A stretch of 7,715 bases of DNA, taken from contig DATCVA010000322.1 of NCBI GenBank assembly GCA_036567205.1, positions 1 to 7,715 on the forward strand, written 5' to 3'. Of this stretch, positions 5,667 through 7,715 are shown in pieces. The notes below the pieces were generated by a model. It did no database searches. It saw nothing but the letters and a program-made list of their open reading frames with translations, and was not told the DNA's origin. Source of the stretch: DATCVA01 sp036567205 (GTDB lineage: Bacteria; Pseudomonadota; Gammaproteobacteria; Burkholderiales; Burkholderiaceae_B). The first letter of the stretch is position 1. Every line of letters starts with the position of its first letter. The position numbers and the translations under genes are program-made.

Positions 5667-5694
5667 ATTGAAGTCCCGGCACCGGGACTTCAAT
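5667..5694. terminator. Long perfect inverted repeat, probable bidirectional terminator
   Basis: ATTGAAGTCCCGG (5667-5679) and CCGGGACTTCAAT (5682-5694) are perfect 13-base complements separated by two bases. It sits 8 bases past the dedA stop and 55 bases past the amiC stop, where convergent transcripts meet. The T-rich tract after the stem is short on both strands, so it may be only a moderate intrinsic terminator or may stabilise 3' ends. Confidence 0.7.
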
Positions 5695-5702
5695 CGTCAG
5701 GC

Positions 5703-6341
5703 TTAGGCCTTTCTGACTTTCTTGGCCAATTTCCACAGCCCCCCTAAAACAACTGGCACAACAGCAGCGCTTACCCCGATCAGGGCAATGGTGCTTAAGT
5801 GTTCGTTAATAATGGGTACATTGCCAAAGAAGTAGCCCAGGGTTATCAACCCGCCAACCCACAGCACCGCCCCCGAAACGTTAAACAACTGGAAACGAAT
5901 GAAGTTCATGTTGCCCACCCCGGCCACAAATGGCGCGAAGGTTCTGAAAATAGGTAAAAACCGCGACAAAACAATGGTTTTTCCACCGTGTTTTTCGTAA
6001 AAAGCATGCGTTTTCATTAACGCCTGGTGGTCCAGAAAGCGGACGGTTCCGGTAAATACACGTGGACCAATATAACGCCCCACAAAATAATTGACCGTAT
6101 TGCCAAGCACGGCCGCAATAATCAGCAGCACAGCCAGCAAAACAGGATTAAGCAAACCTGTTGCGCCGAATGCACCAGCAATAAACAAAAGCGAATCGCC
6201 AGGCAAAAACGGCAACACAACCAGCCCTGTTTCCCCAAAGATAATTAGAAACAAGACCAAATAAATCCATTCCCCATACTGGGCGACCCACGCCCCCAGA
6301 AACTGATCAATATGGAGAATCATGTTCAACAAATCAGACAT
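5703..6341 (-). CDS. DedA-family (VTT/SNARE-associated) inner-membrane protein
   Basis: A 212-residue polytopic membrane protein of the DedA superfamily, implicated in undecaprenyl-phosphate or phospholipid translocation and proton-dependent membrane homeostasis. Acidic residues E37 (FGETG) and D49 (LPGDS), 12 apart, and arginines R127 and R133 (SRFLPIFRTF), 6 apart, match the spacing of the essential E39/D51 and R130/R136 of E. coli YqjA. Hydrophobic segments lie at about 26-44, 50-62, 66-86, 130-146, 153-175 and 185-204, with a basic C-terminal tail. Start ATG 6341 is preceded by TTTGGAA and gives the usual N-terminus; an upstream in-frame ATG at 6374 would add 11 atypical residues. It converges with amiC and diverges from mutL. 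The exact paralog (YqjA, YghB, YohD or DedA type) is not assigned. Confidence 0.93.
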   Translation of the reverse strand: MSDLLNMILHIDQFLGAWVAQYGEWIYLVLFLIIFGETGLVVLPFLPGDSLLFIAGAFGATGLLNPVLLAVLLIIAAVLGNTVNYFVGRYIGPRVFTGTVRFLDHQALMKTHAFYEKHGGKTIVLSRFLPIFRTFAPFVAGVGNMNFIRFQLFNVSGAVLWVGGLITLGYFFGNVPIINEHLSTIALIGVSAAVVPVVLGGLWKLAKKVRKA

Positions 6342-6477
6342 TTCCAAACAACCAATAAAAAAAAGATACTGCAATATAGCTCACCGACGGACGTAACAGA
6401 AGAATTCGATGTGAACGGCTAAAATCAAACCAACTTATTATCTTGCAGGCGTGCTGAGCAGGCGGCCTGTGAAAGTT

Positions 6478-6497
6478 CCGGCCGACCGCCGGTTTTT
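6478..6497 (+). terminator. Terminator-like hairpin in the mutL leader
   Basis: CCGGC (6478-6482) and GCCGG (6488-6492) form a 5-bp GC stem with loop CGACC, directly followed by TTTTT (6493-6497). It points toward mutL and ends 13 bases before its start, with no + strand gene between it and amiC far upstream. It may act as a leader attenuator or terminate stray read-through; the stem is short, so it could also be chance. Confidence 0.45.
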
Positions 6498-6510
6498 ATG
6501 GAATTGCTGA

Positions 6511-7715
6511 ATGCCTGAACGTCGCTCGATTGCCCCACTGCCCGACCTGTTGATTAGCCAGATTGCCGCTGGCGAGGTTATTGAGCGCCCGGCGTCGGTG
6601 CTGAAGGAAGTACTCGAAAACGCCATCGACGCAGGTGCCCGTGCGATCGAAGTACGACTGGACGGAGGCGGCATACGCCGTATTTCGGTTACTGACGATG
6701 GTTTCGGCATCCCTTACGACGAGTTGGCGTTGGCGCTTACACGCCATGCCACCAATAAAATCCATACTCTTGATGAACTGGAGTCTGTCGCCTCGATGGG
6801 TTTTCGTGGCGAAGCGCTGGCGTCCATTGCCTCGGTGGCCCAGCTTACCCTTACGTCGCGCACCGCCGATGCCCGGCACGCATGGCAATTAAGCGCTCCC
6901 GACACCGAACCAACCGCCGCCTCGGGACCCGCAGGCACCACCATCGAAATCAGGCAACTATTCGACGAAGTGCCCGCCCGGCGAAAATTCTTGCGGGCCG
7001 AGGCGACCGAATATGGACATTGCGTCGATGCACTCGAGCGGATCGCATTGGCTCACCCTCACGTTGCCTTTCGGCTGTTTCACAATGACAAAGCTCAACG
7101 CCACTGGCGCGCGACCGATATCCCCCAACGAATCCGCGATGTCCTTGGTGCCGAGTTTTGCGAACAAGGCCTGGACGTATCCGTCGACCAAGGCCTTATC
7201 TCTTTACACGGAATGATCACGCGGCCCACGTACGCCCGTGCACGGGCCGACCGCCAATACCTTTATGTTAACGGGCGCTACATCAAGGACCGCACCGTCT
7301 CGCACGCTGTGCGGCAAGCTTACGCCGATGTTCTGCACGGCGACCGGCAGGCAGCCTATGTCCTGTTCCTGTCCATCGATCCGGCAACCGTCGATGTCAA
7401 TGTCCACCCGGCCAAACACGAAGTACGCTTTCGCGATAGCGGTGCAATCCACCGCTTTGTTGCACAAACGCTTGGACAAACCCTTGCGCAGGTCGGTGGG
7501 CAAGATGGCGCCGGCATATCGGGCGCACCTCTTGCGGCCACGGCAGACAACGTCGGCGTGCGCGACCCGGCGCAAGCTGACGCCAGTACACCTCCTTTTT
7601 TCGAGACAAGCGAAAACGGCGCCCGGCAAAACCCCCAGCCCTGGACAGCGGCCGGCTTCAGGCCAGCCAGCTATCGGCCAACACAAAGCCAGAACGCCTT
7701 TGCCCTGCGCGATGC
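6511..7715 (+). CDS. mutL: DNA mismatch repair protein MutL, N-terminal part (runs off window)
   Basis: The first 401 codons of MutL, the GHKL ATPase that links MutS mismatch recognition to downstream nicking and excision. The frame is open from ATG 6511 to the window end. ATP-binding motifs are KEVLENAIDAG (32-42; E33 aligns with the catalytic Glu and N37 with the Mg-binding Asn), DDGFGI (62-67), GFRGEALASI (97-106) and AGTT (141-144). The second N-terminal subdomain has YVNGRYIKDR and DVNVHPAKHEVRF, the conserved transducer-loop signature. From about residue 345 a Gly/Ala/Pro-rich linker begins, and the C-terminal dimerisation domain lies beyond the window. The start matches the usual MutL N-terminus (IAPLPDLLISQIAAGEVIERP region); the Shine-Dalgarno is weak (TGGA at 6499-6502). 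A six-codon frame at ATG 6498 overlaps the start. Confidence 0.96.
   Translation, partial: MPERRSIAPLPDLLISQIAAGEVIERPASVLKEVLENAIDAGARAIEVRLDGGGIRRISVTDDGFGIPYDELALALTRHATNKIHTLDELESVASMGFRGEALASIASVAQLTLTSRTADARHAWQLSAPDTEPTAASGPAGTTIEIRQLFDEVPARRKFLRAEATEYGHCVDALERIALAHPHVAFRLFHNDKAQRHWRATDIPQRIRDVLGAEFCEQGLDVSVDQGLISLHGMITRPTYARARADRQYLYVNGRYIKDRTVSHAVRQAYADVLHGDRQAAYVLFLSIDPATVDVNVHPAKHEVRFRDSGAIHRFVAQTLGQTLAQVGGQDGAGISGAPLAATADNVGVRDPAQADASTPPFFETSENGARQNPQPWTAAGFRPASYRPTQSQNAFALRD

Noticed and set aside
6436..6441. TATTAT as a mutL -10 element
   Set aside because: No acceptable -35 hexamer lies 16-18 bases upstream.
1..7715. CRISPR arrays, insertion sequences, rRNA, riboswitches
   Set aside because: No regularly spaced repeats, transposase-like frames with terminal inverted repeats, rRNA segments or recognisable riboswitch cores were seen by eye.

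Overview
The window reads as a chromosomal segment of a betaproteobacterium, most likely of the order Burkholderiales and near the Alcaligenaceae (Bordetella/Pusillimonas-like). The reasons are the neighbourhood tsaE-amiC-mutL, a XerD-YbaK pair, and a Bug/TctC-type periplasmic binding protein, a family greatly expanded in that group. Placement rests on protein recognition from memory; no search was run.

Layout: the 3' end of xerD and a ybaK-type deacylase gene lie on the + strand (1-768). Two translationally coupled genes follow on the - strand: a shortened zeta-toxin-like kinase and a 70-residue partner (853-1514). About 300 bases without a convincing gene lead to a terminator (1817-1851). 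Next comes the most notable feature: a tRNA-Arg(CCU) gene on the - strand (1883-2168) split in its anticodon loop by a 211-nt group I intron. A Bug-family binding protein gene with its own terminator follows (2216-3253, - strand), then a roughly 500-base divergent intergenic region. The + strand then carries tsaE and amiC, which overlap by 70 bases out of frame. amiC converges on a DedA-family membrane protein gene (5703-6341, - strand), with two strong inverted repeats between them. The window ends inside mutL (from 6511, + strand).

How the genes work together: most are housekeeping. XerD resolves chromosome dimers, YbaK edits mischarged tRNA, TsaE supports t6A modification of ANN-decoding tRNAs, AmiC splits septal peptidoglycan, DedA maintains membrane lipid and proton homeostasis, and MutL repairs mismatches. 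The tRNA-Arg(CCU) decodes AGG, an ANN codon, so it is an expected t6A substrate of the TsaE-dependent pathway only after its intron is removed. The accessory layer is the toxin-like pair, the Bug protein and the intron, all clustered between ybaK and tsaE.

The best candidate for an overlooked system is the intron-split tRNA. The exons fold into a complete 75-nt tRNA only after removal of 2132-1922, and the intron shows P1, P2, P3, P6, P7, P8 and P9 pairings. A second point of interest is the toxin-like gene, which appears to have lost an internal block of about 40 residues in frame and so may be a disarmed toxin beside a retained partner.
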